A stretch of 64,000 bases of DNA from assembly GCF_000023105.1 (NCBI RefSeq), contig NC_012669.1:2605025-2669024 (forward strand), written 5' to 3'. The DNA comes from Beutenbergia cavernae DSM 12333. GTDB lineage: Bacteria > Actinomycetota > Actinomycetes > Actinomycetales > Beutenbergiaceae. Below, in pieces: positions 37,247 to 55,868 of this stretch; within the stretch, counting starts at the first letter, position 1; the number at the start of each line of letters is the position of its first letter. A program made the position numbers and the translations under genes. The notes below the pieces were generated by a model. It did no database searches and was not told where the DNA came from. It was given only the letters and a program-made list of their open reading frames with translations.

Positions 37247-39807
37247 GCGTGGTCCTCCTCGGTGGTGTCGTCCGTGCTCGCCGGTTCCTGCTCAGTCGAC
37301 TCCGTCGACTCGGACGACTCGACCCGCTCCGGCGCCGCCGTTGCGTCGTCGTCGTCGTCCAGGTCCGTGTCCTCACCGACGTCCGCGCCGGGCTCGGGCG
37401 TGGAGGCGTCCTCCTCCAGCACGCCCTCGTCCCACGCCTCCTCCCCGAGGACGTCGTCCTCCAGGTCGGTGACGACGATGGGGTCCTCCGGCTCGGCGGG
37501 CAGCGCCGCTCGTTCGGACTCGGCCTCGTCGGTGCGGCCCAGCGCCGTCAGCACGTCCACGCGCGCCTCCCGCACCCGCAGCGCCAGGTCGGGGAGCCGA
37601 CCGGGCACGCGCAGGTCGTCGAGCAGCGCGAGGGCGGCCTCCGGCTGACCGAGGTCGAGGCGCGCGCCGCTCGCGACGATCGTCAGCTCGATCCGGTCCG
37701 CGACGTCGAGGTCGTCCTGGGACTGGGTGAACAACGCGATCGCCCGCTCTGGGCGGCCGAGCCCTCGCTCGGAGTCGGCCTCCAGCGCCCGGTGGGCGTC
37801 GATGCCGCTGAGCCGACGGACCGTGCGCAGCTCGCGCAGGGCCTCGGCGTAACGCGCCGTGGCGTAGGCCGCGAGGGCTGCAGCCTCCCGCACGACGTCG
37901 ATCCGCCCGGCCCGTCGCACCGCCGCCTGGGCGTGCTCGTAGGCCCGCTCGGGATCGTCGTCGAGGAGCCTGCCCGCCATCACGAGGTGCCGGGCGACGC
38001 GGTCCGCGTTCTCCTTCGTCAGACCGCGCAGGCGCGCGCGCGCCTCCCGGTCGAGCTGTCCGGGTTCGACGTCGTCCGGGAGGTATGGGTCCGGGACCCG
38101 GTCCTCGCGGCGATCGCGACGGTCCGACGTCGGCGCCTGGCCGGTCCGGTCGTCCCGCCGACCGAACGCGCTGCCCTCGCCGCGTCCGGCGCCGCCCGAC
38201 GTCGGTCCCCGGGAGCCGGCACTGCGATCACTAGCCCGCGCACCAGCGGTCCCGCGGTCGCCGTACCCGGGCGGACGACCACCTGATCGTTCCCCGTCCC
38301 GATACCCCGACGGACGACCACCTGCCCGCTCCCCGTCCCGATACCCCGACGGACGACCGCTCCCGCGCTCCCTGTCCCCGTAGCCGGGGGCGGCGTCGCG
38401 GCGCGGTCCCCGAGGCGAGTCGTCGGAATCGCGAGGGGTCCTGGGCCGCCACGGTCCGCTGCGACCTGCGGGCTCACCGCGGTCCGCCCGATCGTCCCGC
38501 GATCGCCAGTCGGATCCTCCGCGTCGCTCGCCCGTCCGTTCGGGGCGACCGCGCTCATCCCACCCGCCGTCCCGGCGGCCGCGCGGGGCACCCGCGGCGC
38601 CGGGCCGGTCGCGTCCGTCGCCGCCGCGTGATCGGTCCCGCGGAGCGTCACTCGCGTACGGTGCGGACCGCCGGTCCTCGCGCTCACCACGCCAGGAGCT
38701 GCCGCGATCCGCCGACCGGGCGGAGCCGCGACCGCGATCATCGCCGGCACGACGGTGATCGCCGGACCCACGCTCGCCGCCTGCGGCGCCACCGCCACGG
38801 CCATACCGCTCGGTACCGGGGGGCGCCGAGCCGCGACGGTCGGGGCGCCCGTCCCGCGCACCGTCACGCGGTCCGCGCTCTCCCGGCCCGCGTGTGCTGA
38901 AGCGATCACCTCGAGCACCCCCGCCCTCGGTCGCCCGCTCCGCGCGGCCATATCCTCGAGCGCCGCGGCCATCGGGCGCCCGCTCCGCGCGGCCGTACCC
39001 TCGATCGCCGCTACGCCCCGCGCCGCCGGAGCCTCGCCCGTCGCGCTCGTCGGGACCGCCCCGACGATCGCTCCGACCCCTGGCGTCCCACTCGCGCGCG
39101 GAGCCGGCGTCTCTGTCCGGACGACGAGCCCGGTCCCCACGATCTCCGCGTGCGTCACCGGAGGATCGGTTCGGGCCGCGCCCTCCGTACGAAGGACCTC
39201 CGCCACGACCGGCGGGACGCTCACCGTAGGACGACCCCCCAGCAGCCCGACCCCCGGAACGCTCACCGTAGGACGACCCCCCAGCAGCCCGACCCCCGGA
39301 ACGCTCACCGTAGGACGACCCCCCAGCAGCCCGACCCCCGGAACGCTCACCGTAGGAACCAGCCCCTCCACGACTCCCCGCTCCACCGGTCGACCCGCTG
39401 CGGGAGCTGCCACTACGGTGCCCACCGCGCGTGGTGTCATCGGCGGAACGGCCGCCACGCCCCTCATCGGAGCGGCGCCCACCCGACCCGCCGCGCGAGT
39501 CCGCGGCCCCGCCACGCGGGGTACCCCAGCCACGATCGCGGTCGTCACGACGGCCCGAGCCCGAACGGGCCGGACCTTCACCGGCTCCCCGGGTCGAACG
39601 TCCACGGTCCGGCTGGGAGCTCCGCGGCGCGCCCTTGCGCTCTGTCGAACCTCCCGACGCCCGACCGCGCCCGCCGCCGGAGGAACCCGCACCGGCGCCG
39701 CCGTCGCTCTTCCGCCCGCGGGACCGGTCGTCACGCCCGTCCCGACCTCCGCGTGAGTCGCCGGTGCGCTCGTCGCGCCCGCCCTTGTCTCGCCGTTCCG
39801 AGACCAT
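37243..39807 (-). CDS. Giant Arg/Gly-rich disordered protein with TPR-like C-terminus
   Basis: An 854-aa protein. Residues 1 to about 570 are low complexity, dominated by Arg, Gly, Asp and Ser with many RGG, GGR and RDDR motifs, and contain tandem SYGERSGGRAAGGS and GGRPSGYRDGERS repeats. A helical TPR-like domain (about 575-780) includes LTKENADRVARHLVMAG and PERAYEHAQAAVRRAG. An acidic tail closes it (DLDDDDDATAAPE). Only the TPR part matches what sits at this locus in other actinobacteria (Rv1691). RGG-rich disorder suggests RNA binding, and it starts just downstream of the rRNA operon. The ATG at 39807 follows aggag by 6 bases; ATGs at 39813 and 39834 are possible. Confidence 0.8.
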   Translation of the reverse strand: MVSERRDKGGRDERTGDSRGGRDGRDDRSRGRKSDGGAGAGSSGGGRGRASGGSTERKGAPRSSQPDRGRSTRGAGEGPARSGSGRRDDRDRGWGTPRGGAADSRGGSGGRRSDEGRGGRSADDTTRGGHRSGSSRSGSTGGAGSRGGAGSYGERSGGRAAGGSSYGERSGGRAAGGSSYGERSGGRAAGGSSYGERPAGRGGGPSYGGRGPNRSSGDARGDRGDRARRPDRDAGSAREWDARGRSDRRGGPDERDGRGSGGAGRSGDRGYGRAERAPDGRGARGYGRAERATEGGGARGDRFSTRGPGERGPRDGARDGRPDRRGSAPPGTERYGRGGGAAGGERGSGDHRRAGDDRGRGSARSADRGSSWRGEREDRRSAPYASDAPRDRSRGGDGRDRPGAAGAPRGRRDGGWDERGRPERTGERRGGSDWRSRDDRADRGEPAGRSGPWRPRTPRDSDDSPRGPRRDAAPGYGDRERGSGRPSGYRDGERAGGRPSGYRDGERSGGRPPGYGDRGTAGARASDRSAGSRGPTSGGAGRGEGSAFGRRDDRTGQAPTSDRRDRREDRVPDPYLPDDVEPGQLDREARARLRGLTKENADRVARHLVMAGRLLDDDPERAYEHAQAAVRRAGRIDVVREAAALAAYATARYAEALRELRTVRRLSGIDAHRALEADSERGLGRPERAIALFTQSQDDLDVADRIELTIVASGARLDLGQPEAALALLDDLRVPGRLPDLALRVREARVDVLTALGRTDEAESERAALPAEPEDPIVVTDLEDDVLGEEAWDEGVLEEDASTPEPGADVGEDTDLDDDDDATAAPERVESSESTESTEQEPASTDDTTEEDHA
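38270..38400 (-). repeat. GGRPSGYRDGERS repeats in the Arg/Gly-rich gene
   Basis: About three and a half in-frame 39-bp units encode GSGRPSGYRDGER, AGGRPSGYRDGER and SGGRPPGYGDRG. They are a second repeat block, distinct from the SYGERSGGRAAGGS block, and keep the same Arg/Gly/Tyr chemistry. Confidence 0.8.
39219..39358 (-). repeat. 42-bp tandem repeats encoding SYGERSGGRAAGGS
   Basis: The word gctcaccgtagga recurs at 39219, 39261, 39303 and 39345, exactly 42 bases apart. The 42-base units between are essentially identical at the DNA level, including synonymous positions. Each encodes the 14-residue SYGERSGGRAAGGS. DNA-level identity implies recent expansion, so copy number may vary among strains. 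Confidence 0.95.
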
Positions 39808-39870
39808 GGTCATCTCCTGTCTGCACCCGGACATCGAGTGACGTCGGACCGTGCGGGCTCTGTTGACTTT

Positions 39871-39894
39871 ATGCGGACGCCGCAGCGTCCGCAT
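39871..39894. terminator. Second hairpin downstream of the rRNA operon
   Basis: atgcggacgc and gcgtccgcat form a perfect 10-bp stem around a 4-base loop, about 30 bases past the main rrn terminator and 64 bases before the Arg/Gly-rich gene start. It may be an extra terminator or a leader structure of that gene. On the minus strand it is followed by TAAAGT, a weak -10 candidate for that gene. Confidence 0.45.
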
Positions 39895-39920
39895 CCACGC
39901 CACGATAGCGTGGTGAATGA

Positions 39921-39952
39921 CGAAAGGGCCACCCTGGTGGGTGGCCCTTTCG
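39921..39952 (-). terminator. rRNA operon terminator
   Basis: A perfect 14-bp stem, cgaaagggccaccc (39921-39934) against gggtggccctttcg (39939-39952), with a 4-base loop. It lies 10 bases past the 5S gene on the minus strand. The strength and position make it the intrinsic terminator of the rRNA operon. Confidence 0.9.
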
Positions 39953-39962
39953 TGAATGGGTG

Positions 39963-40079
39963 TTCGGCGGTGTCCTACTCTCCCACACGGTCTCCCGTGC
40001 AGTACCATCGGCGCTGAGGGGCTTAGCTTCCGGGTTCGGAATGGTACCGGGCGTTTCCCGCCTCGCTATGGCCGCCGTA
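39963..40079 (-). rRNA. rrf: 5S ribosomal RNA
   Basis: About 117 bases. On the minus strand it begins ttacggcggccatagcg and ends with gtaggacaccgccgaac, complementary termini as expected. The internal block cccgaacccggaagctaagc-like ccgaacccggaagctaag is diagnostic. Ends are placed by eye and may be off by one to three bases. Confidence 0.95.
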
Positions 40080-40207
40080 ACTCTATGGAACTGTCACCCT
40101 TGCTCGCGAACCCCTGTGTTGTCCACCGTTGTGGTGGGGTTTGGGGGTTGCGGGGGTGGTGGTTCGGGAACCGCACAGTGGACGCGCACATCAGTGATGT
40201 TGTGTTG
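40080..40207 (-). other. 23S-5S spacer with half of the 23S processing stem
   Basis: The 128-base spacer holds no gene. Bases 40170-40193 (minus strand gatgtgcgcgtccactgtgc plus ggtt) can pair with 43340-43363 beyond the other end of 23S, forming the long stem normally cut by RNase III to release pre-23S. Confidence 0.7.
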
Positions 40208-45219
<5,012 letters not shown>

Positions 45220-45392
45220 AACCCCACCACCCCAAAAAGGCGGTAAGAACAATAACGAAACAGTAAACCCCAGCAACACACCCCCACAACCGAGGGCATG
45301 CAACCAAAGGAACCCCACCGCGAAACCAACAACCACCAACAAAGTCAGCAGCCACCAGCCCCACGGACGAGGACAAAACTATGGCATCGATT

Positions 45393-45421
45393 CAAACACA
45401 CTGTTGAGTTCTCAAGAAACA
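45393..45421 (-). promoter_or_regulatory. boxA-like antitermination element in the rrn leader
   Basis: The minus strand reads tgtttcttgagaactcaac followed by agtgtgtttg, matching the conserved actinobacterial rrn leader block. A related ttgtttgagaactgcacagt occurs before 23S. Such elements recruit NusB/NusE to stop premature termination; the assignment is by resemblance. Confidence 0.65.
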
Positions 45422-45481
45422 GACACACACCAACAACCACACCCACCAACCAGCAGGCCCAGCCATCAGGGCAACCTCTCC

Positions 45482-45511
45482 AAACTACCCCCCACACCAC
45501 ACTCCGCGCCA
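45482..45511 (-). promoter_or_regulatory. Putative rrn promoter P2
   Basis: TAGTTT at 45482-45487 with TGGCGC 18 bases upstream on the minus strand (45506-45511). The -35 is weak, but the context tagtttggagagg is common before actinobacterial rRNA operons. Confidence 0.45.
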
Positions 45512-45646
45512 CTTCGTGGCCGCCGTGCTGGAGGGGATCCGGACGTGCAGATCGTGCTCTTGCGAGCCGATCGTGATCCGGGAGCTGCTCCTCGGGACCG
45601 TCCACCTCGTGGTGTCCGTTCCTCCCGTTCGGGGCAACGGGGAGAG

Positions 45647-45675
45647 ACATTACGGTCCGCCGGCCGCCGGCGCAA
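45647..45675 (-). promoter_or_regulatory. Putative rrn promoter P1
   Basis: TTGCGC (45670-45675) and TAATGT (45647-45652) on the minus strand with an exact 17-base spacer. It is the best sigma-70-type promoter in the region and lies about 430 bases before the 16S. Confidence 0.6.
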
Positions 45676-45922
45676 CTCGCCTGCATCTCGGGCGTGTCGC
45701 ACGGAGAACCCAGGTGGCATCGAGGCTGTGACCTGCGGGTTCGCGTCGTGACTCCGGCCCTGTGGTCGACGGCTGAGGCCGCCCGTTGGGCCGCGTGAGG
45801 TGGCTCACTCGGAGCCGACAGCGTCCGATGCGGGCAGTCGGGGCTGGGCGCCACGCGGCCAGCGGTCCACTCCCCGGGCACCGACCGTCGTCGGACCGGC
45901 CCCCACCCGAACCGGGAGCGGG

Positions 45923-45988
45923 CCGGGACGGATGCCGCGGAGATGGTCGTGAGCACGCGCTCCGTCACCTCCGCGGCGTCCGTCCCGG
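45923..45988 (-). terminator. Long hairpin terminator behind tyrS
   Basis: Arms of 23 bases at 45923-45945 and 45966-45988 (ccgggacgga... and ...tccgtcccgg) pair throughout except for G-U wobbles, around a 20-base loop that itself holds gagc/gctc. It starts 5 bases past the tyrS stop and separates tyrS from the rRNA promoters. Confidence 0.8.
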
Positions 45989-45993
45989 TCGGC

Positions 45994-47262
45994 TCAGGTC
46001 GCCCGCGCGTCCAGGACGCCGAGCGTCCGCCGCCCGCGCCTGACGAGAACGAAGCGGTCAGCGAGCAGATCCTCGACGGCCAGGACCCTGTCGGCGTCGT
46101 CCACCTTCACGTTGTTGACGTAGGCACCGCCCTCGTCCACAGCGCGGCGTGCGGCATTCCGCCCGCTCACGAGCCCGGTCTCGGCGAGCGCGTCGACGAT
46201 CGTCGTCTCGCCCGGCCGCAGCGGCGCACTCGGCAGCTCGGCGACGGCATCCGCCAGCGTCCGCTCGTCGAGCGCGTCGAGGTCGTCGCGCCCGAAGAGG
46301 GCGCGCGACGCACGCTCCACCCGCTCACGCGCCTGCGCCCCGTGCACGAGGTCGGTCACGGAGGCCGCCAACGCCCGTTGTGCCTCACGCGCCCCGGGAC
46401 GTTCCCGCACCGCCACGTCGAGCGCCTCGATCTCTTCGCGGGACAGGAACGTGAACACCCGCAGGTACCCACCGACGTCGGCGTCCGCGGCGTTGAACCA
46501 GAACTGGTAGAACGCGTACGGGCTCGTGAGCTCCGGGTCGAGCCAGATCGAGCCGCCCTCAGTCTTGCCGAACTTGGTCCCGTCGGGCTTCGTGATGAGC
46601 GGCGTGGTGAGCGCGTGGGCTCCTGCGCCCTCGACCTTGCGGATCAGCTCGACGCCCGAGAGCAGGTTGCCCCACTGGTCGTTGCCGCCGAGCTGCAGGC
46701 GGACGTCGTCCCGACGGAAGAGCTCGAGGTAGTCCATCCCCTGGAGGATCTGGTAGCTGAACTCGGTGAAGCTGAGGCCGTCCTCGCTCGCGAGGCGCCG
46801 CGCCACTGTCTCCTTCGCGAGCATGGTGCCGAGGCGGAAGTGCTTGCCGACGTCGCGGAGGAAGTCGATCGCGGACAGCGGCGCCGTCCAGTCCAGGTTG
46901 TTCACCATGCGGGCGGCGGTCGGCCCGTCGAAGTCCAGGTACGGCTCGATCTGCGCACGGATCTTGCCGACCCATCCCGCGACGACGTCAGGGGCGTTGA
47001 GCGTGCGCTCCCCGGACATGCGCGGGTCGCCGATGAGGCCGGTCGCGCCGCCCACCAGGCCGACCGGGCGGTGCCCGGCGAGCTGGAAGCGCCGCATCGT
47101 CAGGATGAGCACGAGGTTGCCGACGTGCAGGCTGGGGGCACTCGGGTCGAAGCCGCCGTAGAACGTCACCGGACCGGCGTCGAGCAGCTCGCCCAGCGCC
47201 TCTCGGTCCGTGCTCTGCGCGATGAGCCCGCGCCAGTCGAGCTCTTCGAGGATCGTCGTCAT
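45994..47262 (-). CDS. tyrS: Tyrosyl-tRNA synthetase
   Basis: A 422-aa class I synthetase. It contains FYGGFDPSAPSLHVGNL (HIGH-like HVGN), GGATGLIGDPRMSGERT, YQILQGMDYLELFRRDDVRLQLGGNDQWGN, and KPDGTKFGKTEGGSIWL (KMSKS-like KFGKT). A C-terminal S4 domain follows (DEGGAYVNNVKVDD). It charges tRNA-Tyr. It starts with ATG and ends at a long hairpin. Its position before the rRNA operon and after the glycosylase matches the Rv1688-Rv1689 neighbourhood. Confidence 0.96.
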   Translation of the reverse strand: MTTILEELDWRGLIAQSTDREALGELLDAGPVTFYGGFDPSAPSLHVGNLVLILTMRRFQLAGHRPVGLVGGATGLIGDPRMSGERTLNAPDVVAGWVGKIRAQIEPYLDFDGPTAARMVNNLDWTAPLSAIDFLRDVGKHFRLGTMLAKETVARRLASEDGLSFTEFSYQILQGMDYLELFRRDDVRLQLGGNDQWGNLLSGVELIRKVEGAGAHALTTPLITKPDGTKFGKTEGGSIWLDPELTSPYAFYQFWFNAADADVGGYLRVFTFLSREEIEALDVAVRERPGAREAQRALAASVTDLVHGAQARERVERASRALFGRDDLDALDERTLADAVAELPSAPLRPGETTIVDALAETGLVSGRNAARRAVDEGGAYVNNVKVDDADRVLAVEDLLADRFVLVRRGRRTLGVLDARAT

Positions 47263-47380
47263 CGTGGTGGTTACCTTCTTCTCGGACCGCTGCGGGTCCG
47301 TCGTGGGGTGGTCGTCGTCGTGAGCGCCCCGGTGCGTGCGCGGGAGCAGCGCGATCCGCGGGGCCGGTGCCAGGCAGGTG

Positions 47381-48040
47381 TCATCGTGCGCGGTACGGGG
47401 AGACCGTCGGATCGCCGGTCAACCAGTACCGCCACGGATACACGCGGCCGTTCCCGCCGTCGCCCGCCACGCCGGTGCGGGGACCGCGCTCCCACGGCCC
47501 GGCCGGACCGCGGTCGAGCCGCAGCGCCGCGCGGGACACCCCGGGGACGACGTGACCGGCGGTCCCGTCCACGCTCGCGCCGTCGTCGGCACCGCTGAGC
47601 CCGAGAGCCGTCGCGAGCCGCGCCGGACCGCGTGCGAGGTCGGCGTCGCCCTTCGTCGTCGGCCGACGACGGCGCGCCAGCTCGACCCCCTCGACCACGC
47701 GCCCGGCGCGCAGCAGCACGGCGGAGGGCTCGCCGTCGGATCCCGTCACCACGTTCGCGCACCAGTGCATCCCGTAGGTGAAGTACAGGTAGAGGCGGCC
47801 GGCCGGGCCGAACATCGTCGCGTTGCGCGGCGTCCGCCCGCGGTAGGCGTGCGAGCCCGGGTCGTCGGAGCCGCCGTACGCCTCGACCTCGCTCAGGCGC
47901 ACCGTCACGGTGCCCTCGGGCGACCTCACGGAGATCAGGGCGCCGAGCAGGTCGCGCGCGACGTCGTGGACCGAACGCGCGTACCACGTGCGCGGAGGCA
48001 CGCGCAGGTCCGCGTCGACGGACCCGGCCTGCGCGCTCAT
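47381..48040 (-). CDS. mpg: 3-methyladenine DNA glycosylase (AAG/MPG type)
   Basis: A 219-aa base-excision repair enzyme. VARDLLGALISVRSPEG, the catalytic-Glu region RLSEVEAYGGSDDPGSHAYRG, TPRNATMFGPAGRLYLYFTYGMHWCANVV and LARGPARLATALGL are all conserved AAG/MPG motifs. It removes alkylated purines. ATG at 48038-48040; a CACAAT hexamer 7 bases before it fits a leaderless start. A gap of 118 bases to tyrS holds no gene. Confidence 0.93.
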   Translation of the reverse strand: MSAQAGSVDADLRVPPRTWYARSVHDVARDLLGALISVRSPEGTVTVRLSEVEAYGGSDDPGSHAYRGRTPRNATMFGPAGRLYLYFTYGMHWCANVVTGSDGEPSAVLLRAGRVVEGVELARRRRPTTKGDADLARGPARLATALGLSGADDGASVDGTAGHVVPGVSRAALRLDRGPAGPWERGPRTGVAGDGGNGRVYPWRYWLTGDPTVSPYRAR

Positions 48041-48083
48041 GACGGTGATTGTGCCCGATGTGCCGGGCGGCGAGCGAGGACGT

Positions 48084-48821
48084 TCACGGGAGCGTGGGCG
48101 TGCGGGCCCGGAAGCAGTGCGTGACGTACGGCACGACGACGAGCCCGTCGTCGCCCGTGTGCGCCCGCGCCAGCCCCGCCACGGCGGCGGCGACCCGGCG
48201 GCGTTCGGCGTCCGACTCCGTGAGCAGGTAGCTGCGGGTCGTCACCATGTCGACGACGTCCTCGGGCCGCAGGCGACGCGTCCAGCGCACCACGGTCCGC
48301 TCGACGGCGCCGAACGGCTCCGGCACTTTCGGCCCGTCCCCGAGGACCTGCGCCTCGTGGTCCGACGGTCGGGCGATCGCCGCGAGGCTCGCGGCGATCT
48401 CGGACGCGGGGTCCCGGATGTTCCACACGAGCCCGAGCGACCCACCGGGGCGCAGGACGCGGGCGATCTCCCGGGAGGCACGCCCGGCGTCGAACCAGTG
48501 CCAGGCCTGCCCGACGACGACGGCGTCCACGGAGCCGGGCGCGCGCGGGATCGACTCCGCCGACCCCGCGCGTGCGTCGACGTCGGGCAGCCGTGCGGAC
48601 AGGGCGTCGAGCATGCGCGCGTCGGGGTCGACGGCCACGACCCGCCGCACGCCGTCGACGAGAGCGCGCGTGAGCTTCCCCGATCCGGCACCGAGGTCCA
48701 GGACGTCGCGGGCTCCCGCCGGCACGAGCCAGGCCACCGCCTCGGCGGGGTAGTCGGGCCGGCCACGCTCGTACGCCTCGACCGAGCCGCCGAAGGAGAG
48801 TCGTCGCGTCGCCTCGGTCAC
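48084..48821 (-). CDS. Class I SAM-dependent methyltransferase
   Basis: A 245-aa methyltransferase with motif I DVLDLGAGSGKLTRAL (about 40-55), motif II VVAVDPDARMLDALSARLP, and VDAVVVGQAWHWFDAGRASREIARVLRPGGSLGLVWN. The AWHWFD and VLRPGG blocks are typical of the ubiE/UbiG-like small-molecule group (methyltransferase 11). The substrate is unknown. The GTG at 48821 follows ggagg by a few bases. It seems unrelated to its neighbours in function. Confidence 0.85.
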   Translation of the reverse strand: MTEATRRLSFGGSVEAYERGRPDYPAEAVAWLVPAGARDVLDLGAGSGKLTRALVDGVRRVVAVDPDARMLDALSARLPDVDARAGSAESIPRAPGSVDAVVVGQAWHWFDAGRASREIARVLRPGGSLGLVWNIRDPASEIAASLAAIARPSDHEAQVLGDGPKVPEPFGAVERTVVRWTRRLRPEDVVDMVTTRSYLLTESDAERRRVAAAVAGLARAHTGDDGLVVVPYVTHCFRARTPTLP

Positions 48822-48853
48822 AGCCCTCCACCTTCCCACGCGCGGCCCCGGTG

Positions 48854-49444
48854 TCACGGGCGGACGACGCCGCCCCACGCGTCGAGGACGACGTCGGCCC
48901 GTTCGCCGGTGCCCTCGCGCTCCGCGAGACGGCGCTCGTCGCGCATCCAGGCCCGCCAGTGCTCCTCGGCGTCCGTGCCGTCTCGCTCGAGGCCCCGCGC
49001 GAGACGCAGCTCGTCGTCGGCCTCGACCCAGATCACGAGACTCGCGACGCCGTCGACGGCGCGCGGCGCGGCTCCGCACCCCTCGACCACGAGCGCCGGG
49101 CGCCGCGGCACGTCGTGCCACTCGGCATACGCGCCGGCGGCCCAGTCGAACCGCCGGTAGCGGCCCGCACGACCGGCGGCCATCGGGTCCAGCACCCACG
49201 TGGCGAGAAGTGCCGGCGCCTCGAGCAGGCCGCCCCAGCCTGGGTACAGGTCGTCCATGTGCACGACCTGCGCCGCGAGGGCCGCGCCGAGCTGGGCCGC
49301 GAGCGTCGTCTTCCCGGCACCGGCGAGACCGTCCACGCACACGAGGCGCACGGGCTCGACGTCGCCTCCCGGCGGCCCGAGGAGCGCCGGGCGCGACAGG
49401 GCAGCGCGCACCAGGTCGTCGAGGACGTCCGCCTCGACGCTCAC
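48854..49444 (-). CDS. P-loop kinase-like ATP-binding protein
   Basis: A 196-aa protein with Walker A VDGLAGAGKTTLAAQL (about 35-50), then VVHMDDLYPGWGGLLE and a Walker B-like RPALVVEGCGAAPRA. The layout resembles uridine kinase/pantothenate kinase-like NTPases, which phosphorylate a small metabolite; the actual substrate is not evident. GTG start at 49444, 10 bases after the argH stop, so it may be a distal member of the arginine operon. Confidence 0.8.
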   Translation of the reverse strand: MSVEADVLDDLVRAALSRPALLGPPGGDVEPVRLVCVDGLAGAGKTTLAAQLGAALAAQVVHMDDLYPGWGGLLEAPALLATWVLDPMAAGRAGRYRRFDWAAGAYAEWHDVPRRPALVVEGCGAAPRAVDGVASLVIWVEADDELRLARGLERDGTDAEEHWRAWMRDERRLAEREGTGERADVVLDAWGGVVRP

Positions 49445-49454
49445 CGGGGCGCCC

Positions 49455-54929
<5,475 letters not shown>

Positions 54930-54937
<8 letters not shown>

Positions 54938-55868
54938 TGCTCGCTCCCGCCGCGGCCTCGTCGGGCAGCACCATCGTGCCGACCCCCTCCGTCGTGAACA
55001 CCTCGAGCAGCAGGGCGTGCGGCGCCCGCCCGTCGATCACGTGAGCCTGCGGCACACCGCCGCGCACCGCCCGCAGGCATGCCTCCATCTTCGGCACCAT
55101 CCCGGCGTCGAGGCCGGGCAGCATCGCCTCGAGCTCCGCCGCCGAGATGAGGCTGACGAGCGAGGAGCGGTCCGGCCACGCGGAGTACAGCCCCTCGACG
55201 TCCGTCAGCACGACGAGCTTCGTCGCCCCCAGAGCCACGGCGAGCGCCGACGCCGCCGTGTCGGCGTTGACGTTGAGGATCTGCGTCGGGTCGGCCTCGT
55301 CCGTGGCGATCGTCGAGACGACAGGGATGCGGCCGGCGTCGAGCAGGTCGGCGACAGCGAGCGGGTCCACCCGTGACACGTCGCCCACCAGGCCGACGTC
55401 CACCGGTTCGCCGTCCACCACCGCCGAGCGGCGCTGCGCCCGGAACAGGCCCGCGTCCTCGCCCGACAGGCCGACGGCGAGCGGACCCCGCGCGTTGAGC
55501 ATGGTCACGAGCCGGCGCTGCACCTGCCCGGTGAGGACCATGCGGACGACGTCCATCGCCTCCGGCGTCGTGACGCGCAGGCCGCCCCGGAACTCGGACG
55601 TGATCTCGAGCTTGGCGAGCATCTGGGTGATCTGCGGCCCGCCACCGTGCACGACCACGGGCTTGAGACCGACGCGGCGCAGGAACAGCACGTCGTCGGC
55701 GAACGCCGCCTCGAGGTCGGCGTCGATCATCGCGTTGCCGCCGAACTTGATGACGACGACGGCGCCCGCGAACCGCTCGAGCCACGGCAGCGCCTGAACG
55801 AGCACCTCAGCCTTCTGCGCCGCCCGGAGGTCCCGCTCCGTGTCGAAGTCCGCACCCGGCGCGCTCAT
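54930..55868 (-). CDS. argB: Acetylglutamate kinase
   Basis: A 312-aa amino-acid kinase for the second step of the cyclic arginine pathway. [20 protein letters not shown] (phosphate-binding Lys), [13 protein letters not shown] and [14 protein letters not shown] are hallmarks. It is probably feedback inhibited by arginine, as for actinobacterial enzymes; the N-terminal helix before the fold, seen in inhibited forms, is present ([19 protein letters not shown]). ATGA overlap with argJ. Confidence 0.96.

Larger units (their letters stand above)
45220..45922 (-). promoter_or_regulatory. rRNA operon leader and promoter region
   Basis: Seven hundred bases without a credible gene. From the 16S outward: a C/A-rich leader, a boxA-like element at 45393-45421, a probable promoter near 45482-45511, and a better one at 45647-45675. 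Beyond 45676 I see nothing definite before the tyrS terminator. Frames in this stretch lack start signals and protein-like composition. Confidence 0.7.

Noticed and set aside
38755-39756. A 333-codon plus-strand frame rich in Pro, Thr and Ala opposite the RGG gene
   Set aside because: It is the mirror of the repetitive Arg/Gly-rich frame. The minus frame has an RBS, couples to the HAD gene by GTGA and ends in a structured domain, so it is the real gene.
45345-45968. A 207-codon minus-strand frame upstream of 16S
   Set aside because: It covers the rRNA promoters, the boxA-like site and the tyrS terminator, and has no plausible start signal or protein-like composition.
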